DNA of 64,000 nucleotides from contig NZ_LOQG01000001.1 in assembly GCF_001517835.1 (NCBI RefSeq), positions 1-64,000 on the forward strand, in the 5' to 3' direction. Both the position numbers and the translations under genes were made by a program. Under the pieces are notes generated by a model. The model worked only from the letters and a program-made list of their open reading frames with translations. It was not told the origin of the DNA and did not search any database. The stretch's first letter is position 1. Every line of letters begins with the position of its first letter. The stretch comes from Caviibacter abscessus (lineage in GTDB: Bacteria; Fusobacteriota; Fusobacteriia; Fusobacteriales; Leptotrichiaceae). Positions 35,313 through 46,162 of the stretch are shown in pieces.

Positions 35313-36317
35313 ATGAACGAAAGAGAAAAGCAGATACTTTATACTATAATTAGTCATTATATTGAAACCGGTGAAAGTGTTGGTTCAAGAACTATTGAAA
35401 AAAAGTATGATATTGGAGTTTCATCTGCTACTATAAGAAATGCAATGGCAGATTTAGAAGATATGGGTCTAATTTCAAAAACACATACATCATCAGGTAG
35501 AATACCAACATACGACGGCTATAAATTATATGTTGATAATTTATTAAATGAAAATGATTTTGAGTATACTCATAATATAGATGTCAATTCTTATGCTCAA
35601 CTAAAAAATGAGCAAGTTAGTTTAATAATTGAAAATGTTACTCAAATGTTATCAAAACTTAGTTCGAATGCCGCAATAGCACTGGAACCATCTAATGAAA
35701 ATCATAGTTTAAAAAAAGTAGAATTAGTTTATGTGAATAATAAAAGAGCATTTATTGTTGCAGTAACTGACATGAATATAGTGAAAACAGCTAATTTAAA
35801 TCTTTATAATTATATTGATGAAACAGTTTTGAAAAAGGTAAGTGAGTATATAAATTTATTAATCGCAGAACAAAAAGGAAAATATACAATAAATAGTCTT
35901 AAAACTTTTTTTGAAAAAGTTGGTAGTTTGGATAAAGGTTTATCACAAGAAAGTGATACTAAACTTCATATGAGTAATGAAACAAGTCTATTAATCAATT
36001 CTGAAGATGTATTTAAAACTATTAAGATATTGGATGATAAAAACATACTAAAAAATATATTAAAAGATATTGTTGAAAACAAAAAATATAAACCATATGA
36101 AATAAATATATTATTTGGAAATGAATTAGAGTATGATGAATTAAAAAATTATATTTTCATATTTTCAGTATATGAATATGCTAATGAAAGAGGTGTAATT
36201 AGTTTAATTGGACCTTGTAGAATGAATTATAAGAAAAATATTAATTTAATAAATTACATTAATGAAATTTTAAAACAAGCGTTGAATAAGACAGTTTCAT
36301 TAAAGTTAATTAAATAA
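35313..36317 (+). CDS. hrcA: Heat-inducible transcription repressor HrcA
   Basis: HrcA binds CIRCE and represses chaperone genes until heat shock. The N-terminal winged helix shows LYTIISHYIETGESVGSRTI and VSSATIRNAMADLEDMGLI, then HTSSGRIPTYDGYKLYVD, all family hallmarks. The C-terminal GAF-like part ends with GVISLIGPCRMNYKKNI. The ATG at 35313 is chosen because GAAGGTGA precedes it; an in-frame codon at 35283 lies within the CIRCE element. At 334 residues it is full length. It is the first gene of the chaperone operon and autoregulated. Confidence 0.95.
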   Translation: MNEREKQILYTIISHYIETGESVGSRTIEKKYDIGVSSATIRNAMADLEDMGLISKTHTSSGRIPTYDGYKLYVDNLLNENDFEYTHNIDVNSYAQLKNEQVSLIIENVTQMLSKLSSNAAIALEPSNENHSLKKVELVYVNNKRAFIVAVTDMNIVKTANLNLYNYIDETVLKKVSEYINLLIAEQKGKYTINSLKTFFEKVGSLDKGLSQESDTKLHMSNETSLLINSEDVFKTIKILDDKNILKNILKDIVENKKYKPYEINILFGNELEYDELKNYIFIFSVYEYANERGVISLIGPCRMNYKKNINLINYINEILKQALNKTVSLKLIK

Positions 36318-36327
36318 GGAGTTGAGA

Positions 36328-38686
<2,359 letters not shown>

Positions 38687-38694
38687 GGAAATTT

Positions 38695-39552
38695 ATGAAT
38701 ATAAACATTAATTCAAATAAAATGAAAGTTGCTGTTTTAAAAAAAGGGGCAGAACTGAAAAGTATAGTAATTGATGATGAAGAATATATGTGGAATGAAA
38801 AAGAAATATGGGCGAAAACATCGCCCATATTATTCCCATTTATAGGGAAATTAAAAGATAATAGTTATACTTTTAAAAATAAAAGATACACTATGGACAC
38901 AAGACATGGATTTGCACGTGATATGGATTTTAAAGTCGTCTCACATTTAAGTGACAGTGTAAAATTAGAATTAAAATCAAGTGAAGAAACAAAAAAAGTT
39001 TATCCATTTGATTTTAATTTTCAATTAGAATACAAAATAATTTCAGATAATACGTTAAAAATGTCATTGATTGTTGAAAATTTAGGAAAAGATGATATGT
39101 ATTTTTCACTTGGAGCACATCCGGCGTTTAAACTTTCTGATGACTACTATAATTGGAATATTAGTTTTGAAAATGAGAAAGAATTATATACATATAAACT
39201 TTCTAATGGATATTATTTAGATGAAAAAATATATATTGGGAAGAAAAGTATAATTAATATTATAGATGAAAATTTTAAAGATGATGCAATAATACTTGAT
39301 GGTGATGGTATTAATAAAACAACAATTGAAAATGACAAAAAACAAATAATAATAGAACATAAAGGATTTAAATATATAGCGTATTGGAAGCCTGAAAAAG
39401 CAAAATTTATCTGTGTAGAGCCTTGGTTTGGAATTACAGATAATGTAAATCATAATGGAAAAATTGAAGATAAAATTGGAATTATAAAACTGGGTTCAAA
39501 AAAAATATTTGAATCAAATATATTTTTTACATTTAAGAAAAAGGTGAAATAA
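38695..39552 (+). CDS. Aldose 1-epimerase-like (mutarotase/LacX family) protein
   Basis: A 285-residue beta-sandwich enzyme of the galactose mutarotase superfamily, closest in style to LacX/YihR-type proteins that interconvert sugar anomers. Segments seen are [60 protein letters not shown] (with the catalytic His) and a late [14 protein letters not shown] (catalytic Glu). It sits between dnaK and dnaJ, 8 bases after dnaK and overlapping dnaJ by one base, so it should be heat-induced with them. The physiological sugar is unknown. Confidence 0.82.
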   Translation: MNININSNKMKVAVLKKGAELKSIVIDDEEYMWNEKEIWAKTSPILFPFIGKLKDNSYTFKNKRYTMDTRHGFARDMDFKVVSHLSDSVKLELKSSEETKKVYPFDFNFQLEYKIISDNTLKMSLIVENLGKDDMYFSLGAHPAFKLSDDYYNWNISFENEKELYTYKLSNGYYLDEKIYIGKKSIINIIDENFKDDAIILDGDGINKTTIENDKKQIIIEHKGFKYIAYWKPEKAKFICVEPWFGITDNVNHNGKIEDKIGIIKLGSKKIFESNIFFTFKKKVK

Positions 39553-40724
39553 TGGCAAAAAGAGATTATTATGAGATATTGGGTGTAAATAAAAATGCAA
39601 CAGCTGATGAAATAAAAAAAGCATATAGAAAATTATCGAAAAAATATCACCCTGATTTGAATAAAGATAATAAAGAAAAAGCAGCGGAGAAATTTAAAGA
39701 AGTAGCTGAAGCATATGAAATTTTATCTGATACTCAAAAAAGAGAAACTTATGATAGATTTGGTCATAGTGCATTTGAAAATGGTGGTGCAGGACAAGGT
39801 GGATTTAGTGGCTTTGGAGGATTTGAGGGATTTAGTTCTTCAAATTTTGGTGGATTTTCAGATATCTTCAGTGATTTTTTCGGTCAAGGATTTTCTGGAC
39901 ATTCTTCACAGCAACGTCATGAAGTTAAAGGTAGAGACTTAGAATATAATATTAGATTAAAACTTGAAGATATAGTTAATGATTTTGAAACTGAAATATC
40001 ATTTAAAAGAAATGGTAAGTGTTCTACTTGTGATGGAACAGGAGCGAAAAATAAAGAAATGAATAATTGTAGTTCTTGTAAAGGATCAGGATATGTTACA
40101 AGAGTTCATCAAACTATATTAGGAAGTATACAACAAACTGAAGAATGTAATGTGTGCCAAGGAAAAGGAAAAGTTCCTAAAGCTGCATGTAATTCTTGTG
40201 GCGGAACAGGTATAGCAGAAGAAACAATTACAAGAAAAATTAAAATACCTGCTGGAATTGAAAATGATACTAGAATGATTATGAGAGGTTTAGGCTCATA
40301 TCCAAGAGGTGGAGGAGTTTTTGGTGATTTGTATCTAAGAATAACAATTGAAAAACATGAAATATTCAAAAGAAAAGACTTAGATATTTATTGTGATATT
40401 CCTGTTTCAATTACTAAAGCAATGCTTGGAGGAGAAGTTGAAGTTCCTACTTTATATGGTAAACAAATTATTAATATAAGTGAAGGTCTGCAAAATGGAG
40501 AAGTTAAAGTTCTTTCAGACAAAGGTTTATCATTTAGAGGTAGAAAAGGAAGACAAATAATTAAATTTAATGTAGAAATACCAATTAATTTAACTCAGGA
40601 GCAAAAAGATATATTAGTTAAATTTGAGAAAACAATGACTAAAAATAACTATAAAGAAACTGAAAATTTTTCATCAAAGGTAAAAAATTTTTTCAAAAAA
40701 TTAAAAGATGAATTTAATAATTGA
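39552..40724 (+). CDS. dnaJ: Chaperone DnaJ (Hsp40)
   Basis: DnaJ delivers substrates to DnaK and stimulates its ATPase. The J domain (1-70) has the HPD motif in [14 protein letters not shown] Gly/Phe-rich linker follows ([19 protein letters not shown]). Four zinc-binding CxxCxGxG repeats come next: [24 protein letters not shown] and CNSCGGTG. The C-terminal substrate domains end the 390-residue protein. Its start overlaps the stop of the mutarotase-like gene (TAATG). It closes the CIRCE operon. Confidence 0.97.
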   Translation: MAKRDYYEILGVNKNATADEIKKAYRKLSKKYHPDLNKDNKEKAAEKFKEVAEAYEILSDTQKRETYDRFGHSAFENGGAGQGGFSGFGGFEGFSSSNFGGFSDIFSDFFGQGFSGHSSQQRHEVKGRDLEYNIRLKLEDIVNDFETEISFKRNGKCSTCDGTGAKNKEMNNCSSCKGSGYVTRVHQTILGSIQQTEECNVCQGKGKVPKAACNSCGGTGIAEETITRKIKIPAGIENDTRMIMRGLGSYPRGGGVFGDLYLRITIEKHEIFKRKDLDIYCDIPVSITKAMLGGEVEVPTLYGKQIINISEGLQNGEVKVLSDKGLSFRGRKGRQIIKFNVEIPINLTQEQKDILVKFEKTMTKNNYKETENFSSKVKNFFKKLKDEFNN

Positions 40725-40731
40725 ATAAAGT

Positions 40732-40757
40732 GGTTGCAATAAAATGCAGCCTTTTTT
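40732..40757 (+). terminator. Terminator after dnaJ
   Basis: GGTTGCA (40732-40738) pairs with TGCAGCC (40745-40751) with one G-T pair, followed by TTTTTT. Confidence 0.75.
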
Positions 40758-40784
40758 ATTGTAAAAAAATTAATAAAATAACAA

Positions 40785-40806
40785 GGCTATTGCGATTGCA
40801 ACAGCC
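40785..40806 (-). terminator. Terminator of the minus-strand hypothetical gene
   Basis: GGCTATTGC (40785-40793) pairs with GCAACAGCC (40798-40806) with one G-T pair on the minus strand. A T-rich stretch follows on that strand. Confidence 0.55.
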
Positions 40807-40815
40807 CATATAATT

Positions 40816-41793
40816 TTATTCTAAATATTCAATTAAATATTGATATTCACAGACCAGAAGTTCTATGTCCTTATAGAAAAGATAAAGTATTTGCTTATCT
40901 TCTGGAGTTAATTTGTTACTTGATACTTCTATTAAAACGTGAGACATCAAAATACTTAAATCTGCTAAGTTATTAATGATATAACTATTAGAGTACTTTA
41001 AATTTAAATTTTTTAAATATGAAAAGTTAGTTTCATTTATTTTTATTTCATATAAGAAACTATAAAGTGATTTATATGAATTTAATGATAATTCAACTTT
41101 ATTAGTTAAAAAATTGAAGTTTTCTGCATCTTTACTTTCTTTATTTCCAGAAACTCTGTAAATTAATGCTTCATATGGTATATAAACGTGTTTAAATATA
41201 AATCTAAATGGTATAGCTTCCATAGATATTAAGTTTTTTAAAATTCTATCAATATAATTTGATATTTTATCCAATTGAGTTGTAAAATTTTCATGTGATT
41301 TATAATCAAAATTTTCTATAATTTCATATATTTTATTTACTTTATAACTTATTGGTGTATTTTCACCAAGAGCTTTTATAATAGTTTCTTTAAATTTTAA
41401 TATTTCATTTAATTTTGTATTTCTAATAAATGTCTTTATTTTCTTAGGCATTAAAGTTTTCTCAGTACCGTAATATAATTCAAAATAAAGATAATTTAAA
41501 AATGTCATTATATAGTCTTCAAGTGGTGGATTTTTTTTAATTTCTTTTATGAAATAGAAATCAGTAGTATCAAGAATTTTATCAATTATTTCATTTCTTT
41601 TGTTTTCATTTGCTTCATTTTGTATTGAAATTAAAGCATCAAAGTATGAATAATAACCTAGATTTGTGTTATTCAATCTTTCTTTTAAATATTCTTTTTT
41701 TAGTAATAAATCAATGATGTTATTGTCATTAGTATTTTTTAGTCTGTGAAATGTAGAAATTAGTAAGTATTGGTTCAAAATTTTTTGATACAT
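40816..41793 (-). CDS. Hypothetical helical protein
   Basis: A 325-residue soluble protein I do not recognise. It is rich in Lys, Asn, Ile and Leu and reads as alpha-helical throughout, without a signal peptide, membrane segment or catalytic motif. Repeating leucine/isoleucine spacing in DKISNYIDRILKNLISMEAIP and ILMSHVLIEVSSNKLTPEDK suggests helical bundles. It is transcribed alone, opposite to its neighbours, between its own terminator and the rpmG promoter region. The AAGAGG-type site precedes the ATG. It is probably real because of its length and clean boundaries. Confidence 0.7.
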   Translation of the reverse strand: MYQKILNQYLLISTFHRLKNTNDNNIIDLLLKKEYLKERLNNTNLGYYSYFDALISIQNEANENKRNEIIDKILDTTDFYFIKEIKKNPPLEDYIMTFLNYLYFELYYGTEKTLMPKKIKTFIRNTKLNEILKFKETIIKALGENTPISYKVNKIYEIIENFDYKSHENFTTQLDKISNYIDRILKNLISMEAIPFRFIFKHVYIPYEALIYRVSGNKESKDAENFNFLTNKVELSLNSYKSLYSFLYEIKINETNFSYLKNLNLKYSNSYIINNLADLSILMSHVLIEVSSNKLTPEDKQILYLFYKDIELLVCEYQYLIEYLE

Positions 41794-41868
41794 AATAAAA
41801 ACCTCTTTTCTATATTTTCTTTTATTAATATGATTATATAGTCAAAAATTAAATAGTCAATATTATCG

Positions 41869-41896
41869 TTGACATTTAAACTTAAAATATGATACT
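41869..41896 (+). promoter_or_regulatory. Promoter of the rpmG-secE-nusG region
   Basis: TTGACA at 41869-41874 and GATACT at 41891-41896, spacer 16. It is 68 bases ahead of rpmG. Confidence 0.65.
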
Positions 41897-41963
41897 ATGA
41901 CTTGTTAATTAAATTTAATAATCTGTATTACCAATACAAATAATTTGATTGGGAGGAATGTAA

Positions 41964-42113
41964 ATGAGAGTACAAGTAATTTTAGAATGCACTGAATCAA
42001 AGTTGAGACATTATGTAACAACTAAAAACAAAAAGACTCATCCAGAAAGATTAGAACTTAGAAAGTATAATCCTGTTCTAAAAAAATACACTCTATATAG
42101 AGAAGTTAAGTAA
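41964..42113 (+). CDS. rpmG: 50S ribosomal protein L33
   Basis: A 49-residue basic ribosomal protein: [20 protein letters not shown], then [19 protein letters not shown] and [10 protein letters not shown]. This is the L33 pattern. Only one of the four zinc-ribbon cysteines remains (ECTE), so it is the zinc-independent form. The ATG follows GGGAGGAATG. Its place before tRNA-Trp, secE and nusG is a widely conserved bacterial order. Confidence 0.95.
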   Translation: MRVQVILECTESKLRHYVTTKNKKTHPERLELRKYNPVLKKYTLYREVK

Positions 42114-42122
42114 TTATTAAAT

Positions 42123-42198
42123 AGGTCAGTAGTTCAATTGGTAGAGCGTCGGTCTCCAAAACCGAAAGTTACGGGTTCGATTCCTGTCTGGCCTGCCA
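42123..42198 (+). tRNA. tRNA-Trp (CCA)
   Basis: A full cloverleaf: acceptor AGGTCAG/CTGGCCT, anticodon stem TCGGT/ACCGA with loop CTCCAAA, giving anticodon CCA. The T arm contains GGTTCGATTCC, and the CCA end is encoded. It lies between rpmG and secE. Confidence 0.95.
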
Positions 42199-42219
42199 TT
42201 TTATTTTATGGAGAAATTT

Positions 42220-42426
42220 ATGGAAGATAAAAAACAAAACCTTTTAAGTAGAATAATATCAGAATATAGAAAAGTAACTTGGGCATCATTACCTGAAGTA
42301 ATACAAGTAACAATTGTAGTATTGATTATAACAACGTTTGTAGCGTTAATGATCATGTTATTTGATTTTTCATTTAAAACAATAATTGATGCTATATCAA
42401 ATACACTTGCTAAATTTATTAAGTAA
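42220..42426 (+). CDS. secE: Preprotein translocase subunit SecE
   Basis: SecE is a small membrane subunit of the SecYEG channel. The 68-residue protein has a basic N-terminus with the conserved ISEYRKVTWASLPEV followed by a single membrane helix (VTIVVLIITTFVALMIMLF). The ATG at 42220 is preferred because GGAG lies eight bases before it; an in-frame ATG at 42208 overlaps that site. It is immediately upstream of nusG, as in most bacteria. Confidence 0.93.
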   Translation: MEDKKQNLLSRIISEYRKVTWASLPEVIQVTIVVLIITTFVALMIMLFDFSFKTIIDAISNTLAKFIK

Positions 42427-42437
42427 TGGAGGAAATA

Positions 42438-43025
42438 ATGGAAAATAATGAAGTTGCTTATAAAAAGAAGTGGTATTTAATACATACTTATTCTGGTTAT
42501 GAAAAAAAGGTTAAAACAGACTTAGAAAAAAGAGTGGAATCATTAGGATTAAAGGATAGAGTATTTAGGATTCTTGTTCCTGAAGAAGAAATTAAAGAAG
42601 AAAAAAGAGGGAAACAAGTTACTGTATTTAGAAAATTATTTCCAAGTTATGTTATGATAGAAATGAGATCAACAGAAGAGATAGTTGAAAATGGTCTTAA
42701 TTATCGTGTAGATAGTGAAGCTTGGTATATAATACGTAATACTAATGGTGTTACAGGATTTGTTGGAGTTGGAAGTGATCCAATACCAATGTCTGATGAA
42801 GAAGTGGATCGTATAATGAACTTAATAAATGTTAAGTCAAATGTACATGATAATAACTTAAAAGTTGGAGATAATGTTATAGTTACTGATGGTGTGTTTA
42901 AAGATGTACATGCAAAAGTAATAGAAACAAATAAAGAAGTCTCAAAAATTAAAATTGAATTAGAAACTCTTGGAAGATTAGTGTCAGTTGATATTGACAG
43001 TTCACATGTAAAAAAAGAGTTATAG
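42438..43025 (+). CDS. nusG: Transcription termination/antitermination protein NusG
   Basis: NusG binds RNA polymerase and couples transcription to translation or Rho. The NGN domain has KKWYLIHTYSGYEKKVKTDLE, LVPEEEIKEE, KLFPSYVMIEM and RNTNGVTGFVG. The C-terminal KOW domain has KVGDNVIVTDGVFKDVHAKV. At 195 residues the length is normal. The ATG at 42438 follows GGAGGA; an earlier in-frame ATG at 42426 overlaps the secE stop and the ribosome site. Confidence 0.95.
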   Translation: MENNEVAYKKKWYLIHTYSGYEKKVKTDLEKRVESLGLKDRVFRILVPEEEIKEEKRGKQVTVFRKLFPSYVMIEMRSTEEIVENGLNYRVDSEAWYIIRNTNGVTGFVGVGSDPIPMSDEEVDRIMNLINVKSNVHDNNLKVGDNVIVTDGVFKDVHAKVIETNKEVSKIKIELETLGRLVSVDIDSSHVKKEL

Positions 43026-43045
43026 TATAAAAAAGTGAAAAATTA

Positions 43046-43070
43046 GTGGGAGAAAACATTCAATTACCAC
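43046..43070 (+). promoter_or_regulatory. Putative ribosomal protein L1 binding site in the rplK leader
   Basis: GTGG (43046-43049) pairs with CCAC (43067-43070). Inside are a two-base GA on the 5' side, a short GAA/TTC stem and AATTA on the 3' side, directly before the rplK ribosome site. The same layout occurs ahead of rplA. The resemblance to known L1 mRNA operators is from memory of that motif. Confidence 0.5.
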
Positions 43071-43085
43071 AGAGGAGGAATAATA

Positions 43086-43511
43086 ATGGCTAAAGAAGTA
43101 ATGAGTAAAGTCAAACTACAATTAAGTGCTGGTAAAGCAAATCCTGCTCCACCAGTTGGGTCAGCATTAGGACCTAAAGGAATAAACATTCCTGAATTTT
43201 GTAAATCATTTAATGCACAAACACAAGATAAGATGGGATATATAATACCAGTAGAAATAACAATATATGCTGACAGAAGTTTTACATTTGTATTAAAAAC
43301 ACCACCTGCATCAGATTTATTAAAAAAAGCTGCTAAAATTGAAACAGCTGCACATAATTCTAAAAAAGAAGTTGCTGGAACTATAACTAAAGCACAATTA
43401 CAAGATATAGCACAAATGAAATTACCTGATTTAAATGCTAGTAGCATTGAAGCTGCAATGAAAATTATAGCAGGTACAGCTAGAAGTATGGGAATTAAAA
43501 TAGAAGATTAG
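43086..43511 (+). CDS. rplK: 50S ribosomal protein L11
   Basis: L11 forms part of the GTPase-associated centre. The 141-residue sequence is typical: [56 protein letters not shown] and [10 protein letters not shown]. The ATG follows AGAGGAGGAATAATA. It is followed by rplA as in the universal rplK-rplA pair, and both genes have the same ACCACAGAGGAGGAA sequence ahead of them. Confidence 0.97.
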   Translation: MAKEVMSKVKLQLSAGKANPAPPVGSALGPKGINIPEFCKSFNAQTQDKMGYIIPVEITIYADRSFTFVLKTPPASDLLKKAAKIETAAHNSKKEVAGTITKAQLQDIAQMKLPDLNASSIEAAMKIIAGTARSMGIKIED

Positions 43512-43519
43512 TAGAATAA

Positions 43520-43548
43520 GTGGAAGGTTAAATAAAACCAATGACCAC
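43520..43548 (+). promoter_or_regulatory. Putative ribosomal protein L1 binding site in the rplA leader
   Basis: GTGG (43520-43523) pairs with CCAC (43545-43548). An inner stem GGTT/AACC (43526-43529 with 43536-43539) is flanked by AA on the 5' side and AATGA on the 3' side. This asymmetric internal loop with ATGA before CCAC resembles the L1 site of rRNA and mRNA. It sits just before the ribosome site of rplA, the gene for L1. Confidence 0.6.
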
Positions 43549-43564
43549 AGAGGAGGAAAATTAG

Positions 43565-44269
43565 ATGGCGAAAAGAGGAAAAAGATATAGTGAAATTTCT
43601 CAAAAAGTAGATAATTTAAAAATATATAAACCAGAAGAAGCATTAGATTTAATATTTGAAACTAAAAGTGCTAAATTTGTTGAAACAGTTGAATTAGCTG
43701 TTAAATTAGGTGTAGATCCAAGACATGCAGATCAACAAGTTAGAGGAACTGTAGTTTTACCACATGGAACAGGTAAAAATGTTAGAGTATTAGCAATAAC
43801 TTCAGGAGATAATATTAATAAAGCATTAGAAGCTGGTGCTGATTATGCTGGTGATGATGAATATATAAATAAAATACAACAAGGTTGGTTTGATTTTGAT
43901 TTAGTTATAGCTACACCTGATATGATGCCTAAATTAGGAAAATTAGGAAGAGTTTTAGGAACAAAAGGATTAATGCCTAACCCTAAATCAGGAACAGTTA
44001 CAACTGATATATCAAAAACTGTTGATGAATTTAAAAAAGGTAAAGTTGCATTTAAAGTTGATAAATTAGGTTCAATTCATTTACCAATAGGTAAAGTTAA
44101 TTTTGAAAAAGAAAAAATTGTTGAAAACTTTAAAGTTGCTTTAAACCAAATAATAAAATTAAAACCTGCAACATCTAAAGGTCAATACTTAAGAACAGTT
44201 GCAATTTCATTAACAATGGGACCTGGAATAAAAATTGATCCATTATTAGTAGGAGTATATGTAGGTTAA
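43565..44269 (+). CDS. rplA: 50S ribosomal protein L1
   Basis: L1 binds 23S rRNA at the tRNA exit and, in many bacteria, its own mRNA to limit translation. The 234-residue protein begins [16 protein letters not shown] and shows [50 protein letters not shown] and the C-terminal [17 protein letters not shown] terminator follows, so the usual rplJ-rplL continuation is absent here. Confidence 0.97.
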   Translation: MAKRGKRYSEISQKVDNLKIYKPEEALDLIFETKSAKFVETVELAVKLGVDPRHADQQVRGTVVLPHGTGKNVRVLAITSGDNINKALEAGADYAGDDEYINKIQQGWFDFDLVIATPDMMPKLGKLGRVLGTKGLMPNPKSGTVTTDISKTVDEFKKGKVAFKVDKLGSIHLPIGKVNFEKEKIVENFKVALNQIIKLKPATSKGQYLRTVAISLTMGPGIKIDPLLVGVYVG

Positions 44270-44277
44270 TAGATATT

Positions 44278-44305
44278 AAGACTTTCAATTTGGAAGTCTT
44301 TTTTT
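44278..44305 (+). terminator. Terminator after rplA
   Basis: AAGACTTTC (44278-44286) pairs with GGAAGTCTT (44292-44300; one G-T pair), five-base loop, then TTTTT. Confidence 0.85.
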
Positions 44306-44330
44306 GTTTTAGATTGTCTAGTCTAATATA

Positions 44331-44358
44331 TTGACATTTATATAAAACAAGTTAAACT
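44331..44358 (+). promoter_or_regulatory. Promoter of the 125-residue hypothetical gene
   Basis: TTGACA at 44331-44336, 16-base spacer, TAAACT at 44353-44358; 29 bases before the ATG. Confidence 0.6.
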
Positions 44359-44387
44359 AGTAATGAAACATTTAGTGAGGTGTAGTT

Positions 44388-44765
44388 ATGTCTGGATATT
44401 CTTGTGTATTAGATGAATTAAAACTTAATTTTGATAATAAAAATATATCAATAATTGATAAAACTAAAATGAAAGTTATATATAATGGCATATCAAAAGT
44501 AAATTATGTTATTGATAAACTTGAAGGAGTAAATAAAGTTTTTATTATTTTCACATTAAGTGATATTAGAAAATTAATATTTGATTTTGATAATATATAT
44601 TTTACAGGAATTTATGTAAATAATAAAAATGAAAAAGAATATGCACTTATATACGAAAAATATATAATTATTACACAAAACCTTACAAAAGATAAAATAA
44701 AAAATTATATTTCATTGCAAAATATTGAGAACCAATCTGATGTTGAAGATTTACTTTATAACTAA
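44388..44765 (+). CDS. Hypothetical protein
   Basis: A 125-residue soluble protein I do not recognise. It has alternating beta and alpha character (ISIIDKTKMKVIYNG, KVFIIFTLSDIRKLIFDFD, YFTGIYVNNKNEKEYALIY) and no signal peptide, membrane helix or metal motif. It has its own promoter and terminator, with a GAGGTG site before the ATG. It is upstream of the pilus/secretion-like operon but separated from it by a strong terminator, so a link is not shown. Confidence 0.65.
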   Translation: MSGYSCVLDELKLNFDNKNISIIDKTKMKVIYNGISKVNYVIDKLEGVNKVFIIFTLSDIRKLIFDFDNIYFTGIYVNNKNEKEYALIYEKYIIITQNLTKDKIKNYISLQNIENQSDVEDLLYN

Positions 44766-44830
44766 ATAGTTTTTTAATCTTTTATTTTTTTCTATTATAT
44801 AAAGAATAAAATTTATTAGTTACATATAAG

Positions 44831-44873
44831 ATATACTTTCTAACCAAATAAAAAAAGAAAGTATATTTTTTTT
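44831..44873 (+). terminator. Terminator upstream of the pseudopilin operon
   Basis: An 11-bp perfect stem (44831-44841 with 44856-44866), 14-base loop, T8 run. Confidence 0.82.
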
Positions 44874-44964
44874 ATATTCTTTTTTTATTTTTTATTAAAT
44901 TATAAAATTATACAGTGCAATTTGTATATGATATGATTTATTATAAATTGAAAGGAGTAATAAA

Positions 44965-45342
44965 ATGAGATATAAAAAGAAAAAATATTCAGCATTTACT
45001 TTAATTGAAATAATAACTGTAATGTGCATTATATCTTTACTTGCAACAATTGCAATTCCTAAAATAAATAGATATATTAATCAAGCAAATAAGACAAAGG
45101 TTATAGCAGCTGTTTCAGAATTGAATAATTATCTTATAAGTATGGAAATTGAAAATACTGAGATTAAAGATATAAATACCGTTTTAAATGCTTATGGTAA
45201 GATTAAACATATAAATATATCAAATGATGGTTCTTTTAGTATAGGGAAAGTAAAAGGAACACTAAAATATAATGATGGTGTAATTACAGCAATATTAACA
45301 GGACCTACAGAATTTGCAAATCAAGAGATTTCAATAAAATGA
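44965..45342 (+). CDS. Major-pseudopilin-like protein (GspG/type IV pilin-like)
   Basis: A 125-residue protein with a class III prepilin leader: basic MRYKKKKYSA, then FTLIEIITVMCIISLLATIAIP, the hydrophobic assembly helix with Glu5. Cleavage would be after Ala rather than the usual Gly. The C-terminal part is a small beta domain. It is the first gene of an operon encoding a prepilin peptidase and other assembly proteins, so it is probably the main subunit of the short fibre. The ATG follows AAAGGAG. Confidence 0.85.
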   Translation: MRYKKKKYSAFTLIEIITVMCIISLLATIAIPKINRYINQANKTKVIAAVSELNNYLISMEIENTEIKDINTVLNAYGKIKHINISNDGSFSIGKVKGTLKYNDGVITAILTGPTEFANQEISIK

Positions 45343-45776
45343 GTATATTATTATGTATAATTTTTAATATTTTATTTATAATTTGTGTTATTTCTGATAT
45401 ACGTAAGATGATAATACCAGATATATTCATATTTTTAATGTTAATAATAACAATTATAAATACTTTTCTAAAAAACGATTTTCAAAATTTTTATTTAGGA
45501 ATATCAATATTTTCTTTTCCATTTTTAATTTTATTAATAGTAGAACAATATTTAAAAAAAGAAATAATAGGTCTTGGAGATGTAAAACTTATAATATGTA
45601 TAGGTGCGTATTTTGGTAATGTTTCCCTTGAGTTTTTATACAAATTTTATACTTTTATGTACATTTTTTCAGGTTTAATTGTGATAGTTTTTTTTAGAAA
45701 TAAAAAATATATTGCTTTTGCTCCAATGATGTACATAACATTTATATTTTTCATATTTTTAGGTGAAAAATTATGA
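45339..45776 (+). CDS. Prepilin peptidase (A24 aspartic protease), short form
   Basis: A membrane aspartic protease that removes prepilin leaders. The 145-residue protein has two conserved acidic motifs: ISDIRKMIIPD near the N-terminus and GLGDVKL in the middle, giving the catalytic Asp pair of the GxGD class. It lacks the N-terminal methyltransferase domain and the cysteine motif of full PilD. It overlaps the upstream pseudopilin gene by four bases (ATGA) and lies among its likely substrates. Confidence 0.85.
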   Translation: MSILLCIIFNILFIICVISDIRKMIIPDIFIFLMLIITIINTFLKNDFQNFYLGISIFSFPFLILLIVEQYLKKEIIGLGDVKLIICIGAYFGNVSLEFLYKFYTFMYIFSGLIVIVFFRNKKYIAFAPMMYITFIFFIFLGEKL

Positions 45777-46162
45777 ATAAAGGTGAAATGTTAATTGAAA
45801 GTATCATAACTTTATATTATTTGTCTGTAATTTTATTTCCACTTAGTTCATCAATTCAATTTATTATTAAAAATAACAATAAGCTAAATGAAAGATATTA
45901 TAATAAAATTAATAGTTTAAATATGATAGAAGACATTAAAAATTTTAATTATGATAAAATTGAAAAATTTAATAATAAGACTATCAATGGAAATATTAAC
46001 GAACAAATCTCAATATTTAATTTAGATAATAATGATTATTATCTTAAAGTTAGTGAAAATTATAATATATTAATAACGAAAACAGATTATTTTTATAATG
46101 ATAAGAAATATATATTTTATATAAAGGTAAACCAATATGAAGATTATTATATCCCAAAATAA
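45773..46162 (+). CDS. Minor pseudopilin-like protein
   Basis: A 129-residue protein with a short leader MNKG followed by EMLIESIITLYYLSVILFPL, which fits a prepilin signal with cleavage after Gly4 and a conserved Glu at position 5 of the mature helix. The rest is Asn/Lys-rich and contains no motif. The start overlaps the peptidase stop and the 3' end overlaps the next gene by 26 bases. Likely a minor subunit (GspI/J-like). Confidence 0.7.
   Translation: MNKGEMLIESIITLYYLSVILFPLSSSIQFIIKNNNKLNERYYNKINSLNMIEDIKNFNYDKIEKFNNKTINGNINEQISIFNLDNNDYYLKVSENYNILITKTDYFYNDKKYIFYIKVNQYEDYYIPK

Noticed and set aside
42208-42219. Upstream ATG for secE
   Set aside because: It overlaps the only ribosome site (GGAG), which is correctly spaced for the ATG at 42220.
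43064-43447. 127-residue open frame on the minus strand
   Set aside because: It lies opposite rplK, a certain ribosomal protein gene.
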